Of a stretch of DNA of 40,140 bases, positions 32,566-40,012 are shown one piece after another. A program made the translations under genes and the position numbers. Numbering within the stretch: position 1 is the first letter of the stretch; every line of letters begins with the position of its first letter. The stretch is from Candidatus Brachybacterium merdavium (GTDB taxonomy: Bacteria > Actinomycetota > Actinomycetes > Actinomycetales > Dermabacteraceae): positions 1 to 40,140 of the forward strand of contig DWZH01000001.1 in NCBI GenBank assembly GCA_019118275.1, in the 5' to 3' direction. Below the pieces are notes generated by a model that saw only the letters and a program-made list of their open reading frames with translations, ran no database searches and was not told the origin of the DNA.

Positions 32566-33822
32566 ATGGGATTCATCCAGGCATTCAAGGGCGCTGTCGG
32601 CGGGGTGCTCGCTGATCAGTGGAAGGACTTCTTGACCGTCCCCGGCGGTCTTCCGCAGACGGCTGCGCTGTTCCCGGCCGTTCCGCAGGGCACCAATGCC
32701 GGCCGCGGCGCGAACACCCGTGGCTCCGAGAACGTCATCACCAATGGCTCCAAGATCCTCGTGCCCCAGGGATACGGCCTGATCACCGTGGTCGACGGCC
32801 GTGCCACCGGCCTGATCACCGAGGCCGGCGGGTACGAGTTCAACGACCAGTCGCCGGACGCCCGCTCCGTCTTCGCCGGGGACGAGTTCCTGGCCTCCAC
32901 GGTGGGCACGTCATGGGAGCGCTTCAAGTTCGGGGGCCGTCCCTCCTCGCAGCAGCTCGCCTTCTACGTGAGTCTCAAGGAGATCCCGGACAACCGCTTC
33001 GGCACCCAGTCCGAGATCTACTGGGACGACGCCTACCTCAACACCCAGGTCGGCGCCGTCTGCCGCGGCTCCTACACGATGCGGATCATCGACCCGCTGC
33101 TGTTCGTGCACAACTTCGTGCCCGCCAGCTTCATCTCCGCGAACGCACCGGTCTTCGATTTCGGCGACATCGACAACGCCGTCGGCCGTCAGCTGTTCGA
33201 GGAGGTCGTGGGCTCTCTCGCCCAGGCCTTCTCGCGCTACACGAACGATCCCGACAAGGGCAATCGCATCACCGCCATCCAGGGTGACTCGGTGGGCTTC
33301 GCGCAGTCGCTGTCGGCCGCCGTCGAGGAGAGCTACCGCTGGTCCACCGACCGCGGTCTGGCGATCGTGAAGACCTCGATCGTCTCGATCGAGTACGACA
33401 AGCGCACCCGCGAGCTGTTGGCCGACGTGCAGAAGGCCGACGCGCTGTCGGGCAACCGCTCGCAGTCCTTCATCAACCAGGCCGTCGCGCGCGGCGTGCA
33501 GTCGGCCGGGGAGGACGGCGGCGGCGCAGGTCTGGCCATGTTCGGCATGGGGGCCGGTTCCGCGGGCGGCCTGGTCAACCCGGTCCAGCCGTGGGGGCAG
33601 GGCAACCAGCAGGCTCCCCAGCAACAGCCCCCGCAGGGCCAGCCCCAGCAGCAGGCTCCCCAGCAGCAGGCGCCGCAGGGTCAGCCGCAGCAGGCGCCGC
33701 AGGGCGGAGGCCAGGGCGAGGACCCGGTCGCGAAGCTCGGCCAGTACAAGCAGATGCTGGACCAGGGTCTGATCACCGAGGCCGACTACGAGGCGGCCAA
33801 GAAGAACGCTCTCGGCCTCTGA
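32566..33822 (+). CDS. SPFH domain protein with C-terminal SHOCT (YdjI/virion-core-like)
   Basis: A 418-residue soluble-looking SPFH protein that starts MGFIQAFKGAVGGVLADQWKDF, the start typical of the YdjI/virion-core-protein branch, which is distinct from stomatins. The SPFH core covers about residues 30-310. A Gln/Pro-rich low-complexity linker follows (about 345-385), and the end, DPVAKLGQYKQMLDQGLITE, is a SHOCT domain that often mediates oligomerisation. In Bacillus, YdjI works with the membrane protein YdjG to place the PspA homologue YdjF at the membrane. Here a YdjG-like zinc-ribbon gene follows after 12 bp, but no pspA homologue is nearby. GAAGGAG lies 5 nt before the ATG at 32566. 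Confidence 0.88.
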   Translation: MGFIQAFKGAVGGVLADQWKDFLTVPGGLPQTAALFPAVPQGTNAGRGANTRGSENVITNGSKILVPQGYGLITVVDGRATGLITEAGGYEFNDQSPDARSVFAGDEFLASTVGTSWERFKFGGRPSSQQLAFYVSLKEIPDNRFGTQSEIYWDDAYLNTQVGAVCRGSYTMRIIDPLLFVHNFVPASFISANAPVFDFGDIDNAVGRQLFEEVVGSLAQAFSRYTNDPDKGNRITAIQGDSVGFAQSLSAAVEESYRWSTDRGLAIVKTSIVSIEYDKRTRELLADVQKADALSGNRSQSFINQAVARGVQSAGEDGGGAGLAMFGMGAGSAGGLVNPVQPWGQGNQQAPQQQPPQGQPQQQAPQQQAPQGQPQQAPQGGGQGEDPVAKLGQYKQMLDQGLITEADYEAAKKNALGL

Positions 33823-33834
33823 TCGGCAGCTGAT

Positions 33835-35220
33835 ATGTCCCAGCCTCCTCGCGGCCCCGACGGGGCGCGCCCGGAGCCTCCCGAACGGCAGGGGGCCGAT
33901 GGGCCTCAGCACGACCCCGGGCAGCCCTGCGACGGCCAGCCCTCCTCGCAGCGCCCGGGCCGGCAGGGCGCGTCCCAGCCGGGCATGACCGGCGCTCCCA
34001 GCGGCTCCGGTGAGCCCGCCGCACAGCAGCACAGCAGAAACCGCATCATCGACACCAGCGCGGGCCGCAGCGACGGGCTGGACAAGTGCCCCAGCTGTGG
34101 CAGCACCGATATCCACTACTCGATCCGGAGCGGGTCGCTGGTCTGCGGGTACTGTCGCAGTGAGTGGAACGAGGAGGTCGCCGAGCAGGCCTTCGGGCTG
34201 GACTCCTCGATCGCCGAGCTGCGCGGCCACACCCTGGCCTCGGGCACCGCCGACATCCGCGAGGACGTCACGGTGATGACCCTGAAGTGCGAGGGCTGCG
34301 GGGCGGAGGTGGTGATCCGGGTCGAGGAGGAGCTGCAGGCACGCTGCCACTGGTGCCGCCAGACCCTGTCGGTCAACACCCAGATCCCCAACGGGGCGGT
34401 GCCCGATGCGATCCTGCCGTTCCAGCTCACCCGTGACCAGGCGATCGAGCGGATCAACGAGTTCGTCGGCAAGCGCCGGACCTTCGCCCTGGGGCGCTTC
34501 AAGAAGGAGTTCGTCCCTGACAACGTCATGGGCGTGTACATCCCGTACCTGGTCGTGGACGGGAACATGCATGCGGTGCTGCAGGGTCGCGGGGAGATCA
34601 CCACCCGCAAGTACACGGTCACCCGGGGGAGCGGCAAGAACCGTCGGACCGAGACGTACTACGACGCCGACGTGTTCTCCATCCGCCGCACCTTCGACCT
34701 GCTGGTCGACGACCTGGCGGTGGAGTCTGCCGAGCGCTACGACGCGAAGGACAACTCGCAGGCCACCAACAACATCCTCAACGCCGTCCAGCCCTACGAC
34801 ACCGCCAACGCGGTCGCCTACAACTCGAACTACCTGCGCAACTTCACCTCCGAGCGTCGCGACCTCAACGTCCACGACGTCGACGACAGGGTCGAGGAGA
34901 AGTTCCTGTCGATCGCCCGCGCCAAGGTCCGGCCCACCATCGGCCGCTACGACCGCGGGGTGCGCTGGGACGGGGAGGGCGTGGCCGTCCACGGCACGCG
35001 CTGGGTCTCCGTCTACGTGCCGGTGTGGCTGTACAGCTACGCCGACTCCGCGAAGGGGGAGAAGGGCCTGACCCACTACATCGCGGTCAACGCCCGCAAC
35101 GGCAACACGATGGGCTCGGTGCCGGTCTCCCACCCCAAGATCTTCGCGCTGTCGTGCTGCCTCGGCTCGATCGCCTCGGTGATCGGGGCCCTGGTCGGCT
35201 TCGGCTGGTTCTTCTCATGA
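33835..35220 (+). CDS. Double zinc-ribbon membrane protein (YdjG-like)
   Basis: A 461-residue protein. The N-terminal 80 residues are Pro/Gln/Gly-rich and disordered. Two zinc ribbons follow: C85, C88, C104 and C107 (TFIIB-type, CPSC...CGYC) and C152, C155, C171 and C174 (CEGC...CHWC). Next comes a long domain with VYIPYLVVDGNMHAVLQGRG and YVPVWLYSY blocks, and one C-terminal membrane segment (about 438-460) that ends at the stop. This layout matches zinc-ribbon membrane proteins paired with SPFH proteins. It probably anchors the SPFH partner. Only 12 bp separate it from the SPFH stop, so it is co-transcribed. Confidence 0.85.
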   Translation: MSQPPRGPDGARPEPPERQGADGPQHDPGQPCDGQPSSQRPGRQGASQPGMTGAPSGSGEPAAQQHSRNRIIDTSAGRSDGLDKCPSCGSTDIHYSIRSGSLVCGYCRSEWNEEVAEQAFGLDSSIAELRGHTLASGTADIREDVTVMTLKCEGCGAEVVIRVEEELQARCHWCRQTLSVNTQIPNGAVPDAILPFQLTRDQAIERINEFVGKRRTFALGRFKKEFVPDNVMGVYIPYLVVDGNMHAVLQGRGEITTRKYTVTRGSGKNRRTETYYDADVFSIRRTFDLLVDDLAVESAERYDAKDNSQATNNILNAVQPYDTANAVAYNSNYLRNFTSERRDLNVHDVDDRVEEKFLSIARAKVRPTIGRYDRGVRWDGEGVAVHGTRWVSVYVPVWLYSYADSAKGEKGLTHYIAVNARNGNTMGSVPVSHPKIFALSCCLGSIASVIGALVGFGWFFS

Positions 35221-35247
35221 CGGACACTGACGAAAGGGGTCGCTGAG

Positions 35248-35571
35248 ATGCTCCCGCTCCTCGCCGGTCTGATCACCGCGGATCCGGGGATCGCACTGAT
35301 CCTGGCCGACTCCGGTGACGAGGCCATGGGCCTGACCTTCCCCTTCGTGGCGGGCCCGGTGGTGTTCGCAGCCGTCTACGTCGGCATCTACCGCTACTAC
35401 CGCAACACTGACAAGCGCCACCACTTCGAGCAGGAGACGGAGGTGGCGGTCGGCAACCTCAGTCGGATCGATCGCAAGCGCGGCACCAACAACCGGCAGA
35501 GATCACGCACCATGAGCGGCGCCAACCAGGACGATCACCTGGAGCGGGTGCGACGGCTGAGGGTCGAGTGA
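35248..35571 (+). CDS. Small membrane protein of the SPFH/zinc-ribbon operon
   Basis: A 107-residue protein with one or two hydrophobic segments (about residues 1-20 and 28-47, FPFVAGPVVFAAVYVGIY) followed by YRYYRNTDKRHHFE and a charged, Arg-rich cytoplasmic tail. I do not recognise a named family. AAAGGGG lies 8 nt before the ATG. It lies 27 bp after the zinc-ribbon gene and overlaps the flavin dehydrogenase by 4 bp (GTGA). From position it is likely a third component of the SPFH membrane assembly, perhaps in the place of YdjH, which is much larger (inference). Confidence 0.75.
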   Translation: MLPLLAGLITADPGIALILADSGDEAMGLTFPFVAGPVVFAAVYVGIYRYYRNTDKRHHFEQETEVAVGNLSRIDRKRGTNNRQRSRTMSGANQDDHLERVRRLRVE

Positions 35572-37265
35572 CCATGGCTCCCGGGGCGGGCGCGGGACGC
35601 CGGGACGTGATCGTGGTGGGCGCGGGACTGGCCGGTCTGGTGGCCGCCTGCGAGATCGCCGACGGCGGCCGCAGCGTGCTGCTGCTCGAGCGGGAGGGCG
35701 AGCAGGACCTGGGTGCCCAGGCCTGGTGGAGCTTCGGCGGGCTGTTCCTGGTCGACTCCCCGGAGCAGCGCCGGCTGGGGGTGCGCGACAGCCTGGATCT
35801 GGCCCGCCAGGACTGGCTGGGATCGGCCGGCTTCGAGCGGCCCGAGGACCACTGGCCGCGCCGCTGGGCGGAGGCCTACCTGCAGTTCGCTGCGGGGGAG
35901 AAACGTCCCTGGCTGAGAGCGATGGGGCTCCGCTTCTTCCCGGTCGTGGGCTGGGCCGAGCGCGGTGACGGTCGCGCCGAGGGACATGGCAACTCGGTGC
36001 CCCGTTTCCACATCACCTGGGGCACCGGGCCGGGCGTGGTCGAGCCCTTCGTCCGTCGCCTCGAGGCGCACCGGGCCGCCGGACGCATCCATCTGGCCAC
36101 CCGCCGGGCCGTGACCGAGCTGATCCTCGAGGAGGGCCGCGTGAGCGGCGTGCGCGGGCAGGTGCTCGCGGCCGACGGCACCGCCCGCGGCATCGCTTCC
36201 ACGCGCGAGGTGATCGGGGAGTTCGAGCACCGGGCCGCCGCCGTGCTGATCGCCACCGGCGGCATCGGTGGCAATGCGGAGCTGGTGCGGCAGCTGTGGC
36301 CGGCCGGGCTCGGCACCATGCCGGACAGCTTCGTGCACGGGGTGCCCGCGAGCGTGGACGGCGCCGGCATGCAGCTGGCCGCCGCGGCCGGGGCGCACTG
36401 GATCCATCAGGACCGCATGTGGCACTACACCGAGGGGATCCGCAACTGGGACCCGGTCTGGCGCGGCCACGGGATCCGCATCCTGCCCGGCCCCTCCTCG
36501 CTGTGGATCGATGCGCGCGGTGAGCGTCTGCCCGCCCCGGCCCTTCCCGGCTTCGACACCACCTCGACCCTGCGCCACCTGCGTTCCACCGGGCACGACC
36601 ATTCCTGGTTCGTGCTCACCAGGAAGATCATCGAGAAGGAGTTCGCGCTCTCCGGCAGCGAGCAGAACCCGGATCTGACCGGCAGGGACGTCCGCCAGGT
36701 GCTCTCGCGCATCAAGCCCGGCGCCCCCGGCCCGGTGCAGGCCTTCCTCGACCACGGCGAGGACTTCCTGCAGGCTGCGAGCGTCCCCGAGCTGGCCCGG
36801 CAGATGAACGACCTCACCGGCGACGAGCTGATCGACGCCGCCGCACTGGAACGCACCATCCGCGCCCGGGACGCCGAGCTCGGCAATGCCTTCAGCAAGG
36901 ACGCCCAGATCACCGCGGTGCGCGGCGCCCGTCGCTATCTCGGGGACCGCCTGATCCGCACCGCCGCCCCGCACCGGCTGCTGGACCCGGCTGCCGGCCC
37001 GCTGATCGCGGTGCGGTTGCACGTGCTTCTGCGCAAGACCCTCGGCGGCCTGGAGACCGATCTGGGCGGGCGCGTCCAGCGGGCCCCGTCCGATGGCACC
37101 GGAGCCGGTGGCGGGACCCTGCGCGGCCTGTACGCGGCCGGCGAGGCCAGCGGCTTCGGCGGTGGGGGCGTGCACGGCAGCAACGCGCTCGAGGGTACCT
37201 TCCTGGGCGGCTGTCTGTTCTCCGGCCGCGAGGCCGGCCGTGGGATCCTGGCGGACCTGCGATGA
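35568..37265 (+). CDS. FAD-binding dehydrogenase (KstD/fumarate-reductase flavoprotein fold)
   Basis: A 565-residue flavoprotein. The FAD-binding motif VVGAGLAGLVAA (GxGxxG at residues 18-23) is followed by LLLERE. A mid region RHLRSTGHDHSWFVLTRKI and the C-terminal block LYAAGEASGFGGGGVHG close the second FAD contact. It belongs to the FAD-binding dehydrogenases related to 3-ketosteroid 1-dehydrogenase and flavocytochrome c. The substrate is unknown; annotation as KstD would be too specific. The GTG at 35568 overlaps the preceding stop (GTGA); an ATG two codons later is possible. It overlaps the next gene by 4 bp (ATGA), so all three are translationally coupled. Confidence 0.85.
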   Translation: MTMAPGAGAGRRDVIVVGAGLAGLVAACEIADGGRSVLLLEREGEQDLGAQAWWSFGGLFLVDSPEQRRLGVRDSLDLARQDWLGSAGFERPEDHWPRRWAEAYLQFAAGEKRPWLRAMGLRFFPVVGWAERGDGRAEGHGNSVPRFHITWGTGPGVVEPFVRRLEAHRAAGRIHLATRRAVTELILEEGRVSGVRGQVLAADGTARGIASTREVIGEFEHRAAAVLIATGGIGGNAELVRQLWPAGLGTMPDSFVHGVPASVDGAGMQLAAAAGAHWIHQDRMWHYTEGIRNWDPVWRGHGIRILPGPSSLWIDARGERLPAPALPGFDTTSTLRHLRSTGHDHSWFVLTRKIIEKEFALSGSEQNPDLTGRDVRQVLSRIKPGAPGPVQAFLDHGEDFLQAASVPELARQMNDLTGDELIDAAALERTIRARDAELGNAFSKDAQITAVRGARRYLGDRLIRTAAPHRLLDPAAGPLIAVRLHVLLRKTLGGLETDLGGRVQRAPSDGTGAGGGTLRGLYAAGEASGFGGGGVHGSNALEGTFLGGCLFSGREAGRGILADLR

Positions 37266-37783
37266 GCCGGGATGCACGGGCGCTGGTGGTGACCGGCTCC
37301 GTCGGCGTCGGGAAGACGACGGTGATCGACGCGATCGGGGAGGTCCTGGCCGAGCGAGGGGTCCCCGGTGCCGCGATCGACCTGGACTGGCTGCGTCGCG
37401 GCTGGCCCGCCCCGCCGGACGACCCCTTCAACAATCGTCTGGAACGGACGGCCCTCGGCGCGGTCTGCCGGGTGCACCTCGAGGCCGGGGCACAGGTGAT
37501 CGTGGCCGCGGGGGTGCTCGAAGGGCGCGAGGACCGGCCGCTCTACGAGGAGGCTTTCGGATGTCCGCTGACGGTGGTGCGCCTGACCGCCCCGCGAGAG
37601 GTGGTCCGCTCCCGGCTGCGTCGGCGTCACGAGGGAGACCCCGAATCGCTGGCCTGGCACCTCGACCGCTTCGATGAGCTCACCGGGATCCTCGACGCCG
37701 CCGCGGTCGAGGACGCGTCGGTGCCGATCCAGGACGATCCGCCGGCCACCGCCCGCGGGGTGCTGGCGGCCGTCGGCCTCTGA
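37262..37783 (+). CDS. P-loop kinase-like NTPase
   Basis: A 173-residue P-loop protein. Walker A is GSVGVGKT (residues 12-19), then AIDLDWLRRGW, and a lid-like Arg region EVVRSRLRRRHEGDP, as in small-molecule kinases of the adenylylsulfate/chloramphenicol-phosphotransferase-like group. The phosphate acceptor is unknown. It starts at an ATGA overlap with the flavin dehydrogenase and ends the operon, 30 bp before the convergent dehydrogenase gene. Confidence 0.8.
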   Translation: MSRDARALVVTGSVGVGKTTVIDAIGEVLAERGVPGAAIDLDWLRRGWPAPPDDPFNNRLERTALGAVCRVHLEAGAQVIVAAGVLEGREDRPLYEEAFGCPLTVVRLTAPREVVRSRLRRRHEGDPESLAWHLDRFDELTGILDAAAVEDASVPIQDDPPATARGVLAAVGL

Positions 37784-37796
37784 GGGGGACCGACGC

Positions 37797-37817
37797 CTGA
37801 GGGCCGCTCCGCCTCAG
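37797..37817. terminator. Hairpin between convergent kinase and dehydrogenase genes
   Basis: CTGAGG (37797-37802) and CCTCAG (37812-37817) form a 6-bp stem with a 9-nt loop in the 30-bp gap, overlapping the dehydrogenase stop codon. It may serve both directions. Confidence 0.4.
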
Positions 37818-38698
37818 CCGTCGGTCGGCTCCGCCCCGGGCAGCAGGATGGTCGAGAAGTCGTCCTCGCCGTGGTCGGCGGCGATCTCGGCGTCCAGCGA
37901 GGCGAGCGCCCCGCGCAGCGCCGGCAGATCGGAGCCGGGGCGCACGCCGTCCTGCTCCGCGGCGGCCGCCTGCACCGTGTCGATCATCAGCCGGGCGTCC
38001 TTGGCGATCGCGTTGGCGGTGAAGTCGCCGCCATCGGTGCTGCGCTCACCGCGCACGAAGGGGCCCTTCATCCCGGCGATGAAGTCCAGCCCGGTCGACC
38101 CCAGCATGTCCAGGACCTCCTCGCCCGAGGCTCCGACCGCATCGCCCAGCGCCAGGGCCTCCCGCAGACCCTGGGCGCTGATGGCCAGCGCCAGGTTCGC
38201 CAGCAGTTTGCCGGTGGCCGCCTCCCTCCCCGAGCCCACCCCGCGCAGGCGCTGTGGATCGGCCCAGGGCGCCACCAGCTCCGTGGCCAGCTCGCGCAGC
38301 CGCGCATCGGGGGTGCCGACGTAGACGCCCAGTCGGCCCTGCCGGGCAGGTCCCAGGCTCCCGACCACGGGCACCCCGACGTAGCCGGGGACCGCCGCGG
38401 CGAACTCCTCGGCGTCGGCGGGCGAGACGGTGGTGGCGTCCAGCCACGGCACCCCGTCCGGGATCAGCTCGGGCCCGGTGATGGTCTCGCGCACCGCCGG
38501 CGGGCCGAACAGCGAGGAGATGACCACCTCGGCGCCCGTGACCGCCTCGGCCGGTGAGTCCGCGACCGACGCGCCGGCCTCGGCCAGGCGCGAGGTCTTC
38601 TCGCGGGTGCGGTTCCAGACGGTCAGCTGATGATCGCTGAGCAGGTGGAGGGCCAGCTCGGTGCCCATCCGACCGGTCCCCAGGAAGGCGATTCTCAT
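37814..38698 (-). CDS. NAD(P)-dependent beta-hydroxyacid dehydrogenase (3-hydroxyisobutyrate dehydrogenase-like)
   Basis: A 294-residue protein with an N-terminal Rossmann fold, IAFLGTGRMGTELALHLL, followed by VWNRTREKTSRL where the Arg favours NADP(H). A substrate loop resembles the family's D-APVSGG block (PVVGSLGPARQGRL), and the catalytic Lys region reads GKLLANLALAI. It oxidises a beta-hydroxyacid or reduces an imine; imine reductases share this layout. The start is the ATG at 38698, with CAGACT 6 nt upstream and no Shine-Dalgarno. It is divergent from the exported phosphatase-fold gene (80-bp gap). Confidence 0.88.
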   Translation of the reverse strand: MRIAFLGTGRMGTELALHLLSDHQLTVWNRTREKTSRLAEAGASVADSPAEAVTGAEVVISSLFGPPAVRETITGPELIPDGVPWLDATTVSPADAEEFAAAVPGYVGVPVVGSLGPARQGRLGVYVGTPDARLRELATELVAPWADPQRLRGVGSGREAATGKLLANLALAISAQGLREALALGDAVGASGEEVLDMLGSTGLDFIAGMKGPFVRGERSTDGGDFTANAIAKDARLMIDTVQAAAAEQDGVRPGSDLPALRGALASLDAEIAADHGEDDFSTILLPGAEPTDG

Positions 38699-38704
38699 GG
38701 AGCC

Positions 38705-38710
38705 AGTCTG
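38705..38710 (-). promoter_or_regulatory. Possible -10 box CAGACT of the dehydrogenase gene
   Basis: CAGACT on the minus strand is 6 nt before the ATG at 38698, one base from the TAGACT used by the PfkB kinase gene. Confidence 0.45.
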
Positions 38711-38765
38711 GCACCTCGGGGACAGTTCCTCCACAGCCGGTTGTGGCTCCGGGCCGGGGGCGGTG

Positions 38766-38771
38766 CACAAT
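38766..38771 (+). promoter_or_regulatory. -10 box CACAAT of the Tat-exported endonuclease/phosphatase gene
   Basis: CACAAT is 7 nt before the ATG at 38779, the same hexamer and spacing as at the histidine kinase gene (23941-23946). Confidence 0.5.
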
Positions 38772-38778
38772 GGTCCCC

Positions 38779-40002
38779 ATGTCTTCGAGGATCAGCCGAC
38801 GTGGAGCATTCGCGGCCGCCGCCGCGGCAGGCCTGGGCGTTCCCACCGCGGTCGCCGCCGCCCCTCCCGCCCAGCTCTCGGGTCAGACCCAGAACCTGCG
38901 GGTGGCCACCTACAACGCTTCGCTGAACCGGGACGAGGCCGGCGCCCTGCTGCGTGATCTCGAGACGGGGGAGGACCCGCAGATCCGCGCCGTCAGCGAG
39001 GTCGTCCAGATCAACAACCCCGATGTGCTGCTGATCAACGAGTTCGACCTCGACGAGGAGCACCGCGGCCTGGACCTGCTGCGACGCAACTACCTCGAGA
39101 TCAGCCAGAACGGCCGCACCCCGGTGTTCTATCCCTACGCCTACACCGCTCCCGTCAACACCGGTGTCCCCAGCGGCTTCGACCTCGACGGCGACGGCAC
39201 CATCGGCGGCCCGGAGGACGCCTGGGGCTTCGGCGAGTTCCCCGGCCAGTACGGGATGGCGATCCTCTCCCGGCACCCGATCCTCACCGAGGAGATCCGC
39301 ACCTTCCAGACGCTGCGCTGGCAGACCATGCCCAGCAACCTCCTGCCCACCGACTTCTACGGCCCGGAGATCTCTTCCCAGCTGCGGCTGTCGTCCAAGT
39401 CCCACTGGGACGTGCCGGTGCGGATCGGCTCCACCACCATCCACCTGCTGGCCGCCCATCCCACCCCGCCCAACTTCGACGGCCCGGAGAAGCGCAACCA
39501 GCGACGCAACCACGACGAGATCCGGCTGTGGGCCGACTACCTCCGGCCCGGCCGCACCTCCGAATGGATCGTCGACGACGACGGCGTCGGCGGCGGGCTG
39601 GACCCCAGCGAGTCCTTCGTGATCCTGGGGGACTACAACGCCGATCCGCACGACGGAGACTCCTGGCCCGGGGCCATCGACCAGCTGCTGGAGCACCCCC
39701 GGGTGAAAGACACCCAGCCGGCCAGCGCCGGGGCCGCCGAGGCCGCGACGCTGCAGGGCGGAGCGAATGACGACCACGCCGGCGACCCTCGACTGGACAC
39801 CGCCGATTTCCCCGATGATCCCGAGCCCGGGAACCTGCGCGTGGACTACGTCCTGCCGTCCAGGGACCTGCAGGTCGTGGCCTCCAGCGTGTACTGGCCC
39901 AAGCGCGGCGAGAGCGGCAGCGAGCTGACCGGCGAGGAACCGTTCCCCACCTCCGACCACCGCCTGGTGCGGGTGGACCTGCAGGTGGCCGGACGGGCGT
40001 AG
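38779..40002 (+). CDS. Tat-exported endonuclease/exonuclease/phosphatase family protein
   Basis: A 407-residue protein. The N-terminus (SSRISRRGAFAAAAAAG) is a twin-arginine signal, with likely cleavage after VAAA near residue 28. The mature part is an EEP-fold hydrolase with NPDVLLINEFDLD (catalytic Glu), AAHPTPPNF, ILGDYNADPHDGD (Asp/Asn pair) and the C-terminal SDHRLVRVDL (Asp-His). The fold cleaves phosphodiesters or phosphomonoesters with metal ions outside the cell. The substrate could be DNA, a sphingolipid or a phytase-like phosphate ester. The start is the ATG at 38779, behind a -10-like box with 7-nt spacing; the earlier in-frame ATG lacks support. Confidence 0.9.
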   Translation: MSSRISRRGAFAAAAAAGLGVPTAVAAAPPAQLSGQTQNLRVATYNASLNRDEAGALLRDLETGEDPQIRAVSEVVQINNPDVLLINEFDLDEEHRGLDLLRRNYLEISQNGRTPVFYPYAYTAPVNTGVPSGFDLDGDGTIGGPEDAWGFGEFPGQYGMAILSRHPILTEEIRTFQTLRWQTMPSNLLPTDFYGPEISSQLRLSSKSHWDVPVRIGSTTIHLLAAHPTPPNFDGPEKRNQRRNHDEIRLWADYLRPGRTSEWIVDDDGVGGGLDPSESFVILGDYNADPHDGDSWPGAIDQLLEHPRVKDTQPASAGAAEAATLQGGANDDHAGDPRLDTADFPDDPEPGNLRVDYVLPSRDLQVVASSVYWPKRGESGSELTGEEPFPTSDHRLVRVDLQVAGRA

Positions 40003-40005
40003 GCT
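40000..40005 (+). promoter_or_regulatory. -10 box TAGGCT of the rhodanese gene, overlapping the previous stop codon
   Basis: TAGGCT begins with the TAG stop of the preceding gene and ends 7 nt before the ATG at 40013, implying an independent leaderless transcript. Confidence 0.5.
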
Positions 40006-40012
40006 CTCTCGC

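Noticed and set aside
32911-35133. 740-codon minus-strand open frame
   Set aside because: It is antisense to the SPFH and zinc-ribbon genes; its composition is the mirror of their codon bias and shows no domain.
35217-35246. Nine-codon ORF (MTDTDERGR) between the zinc-ribbon and small membrane protein genes
   Set aside because: It overlaps the ribosome site of the next gene and has none of its own; probably chance.
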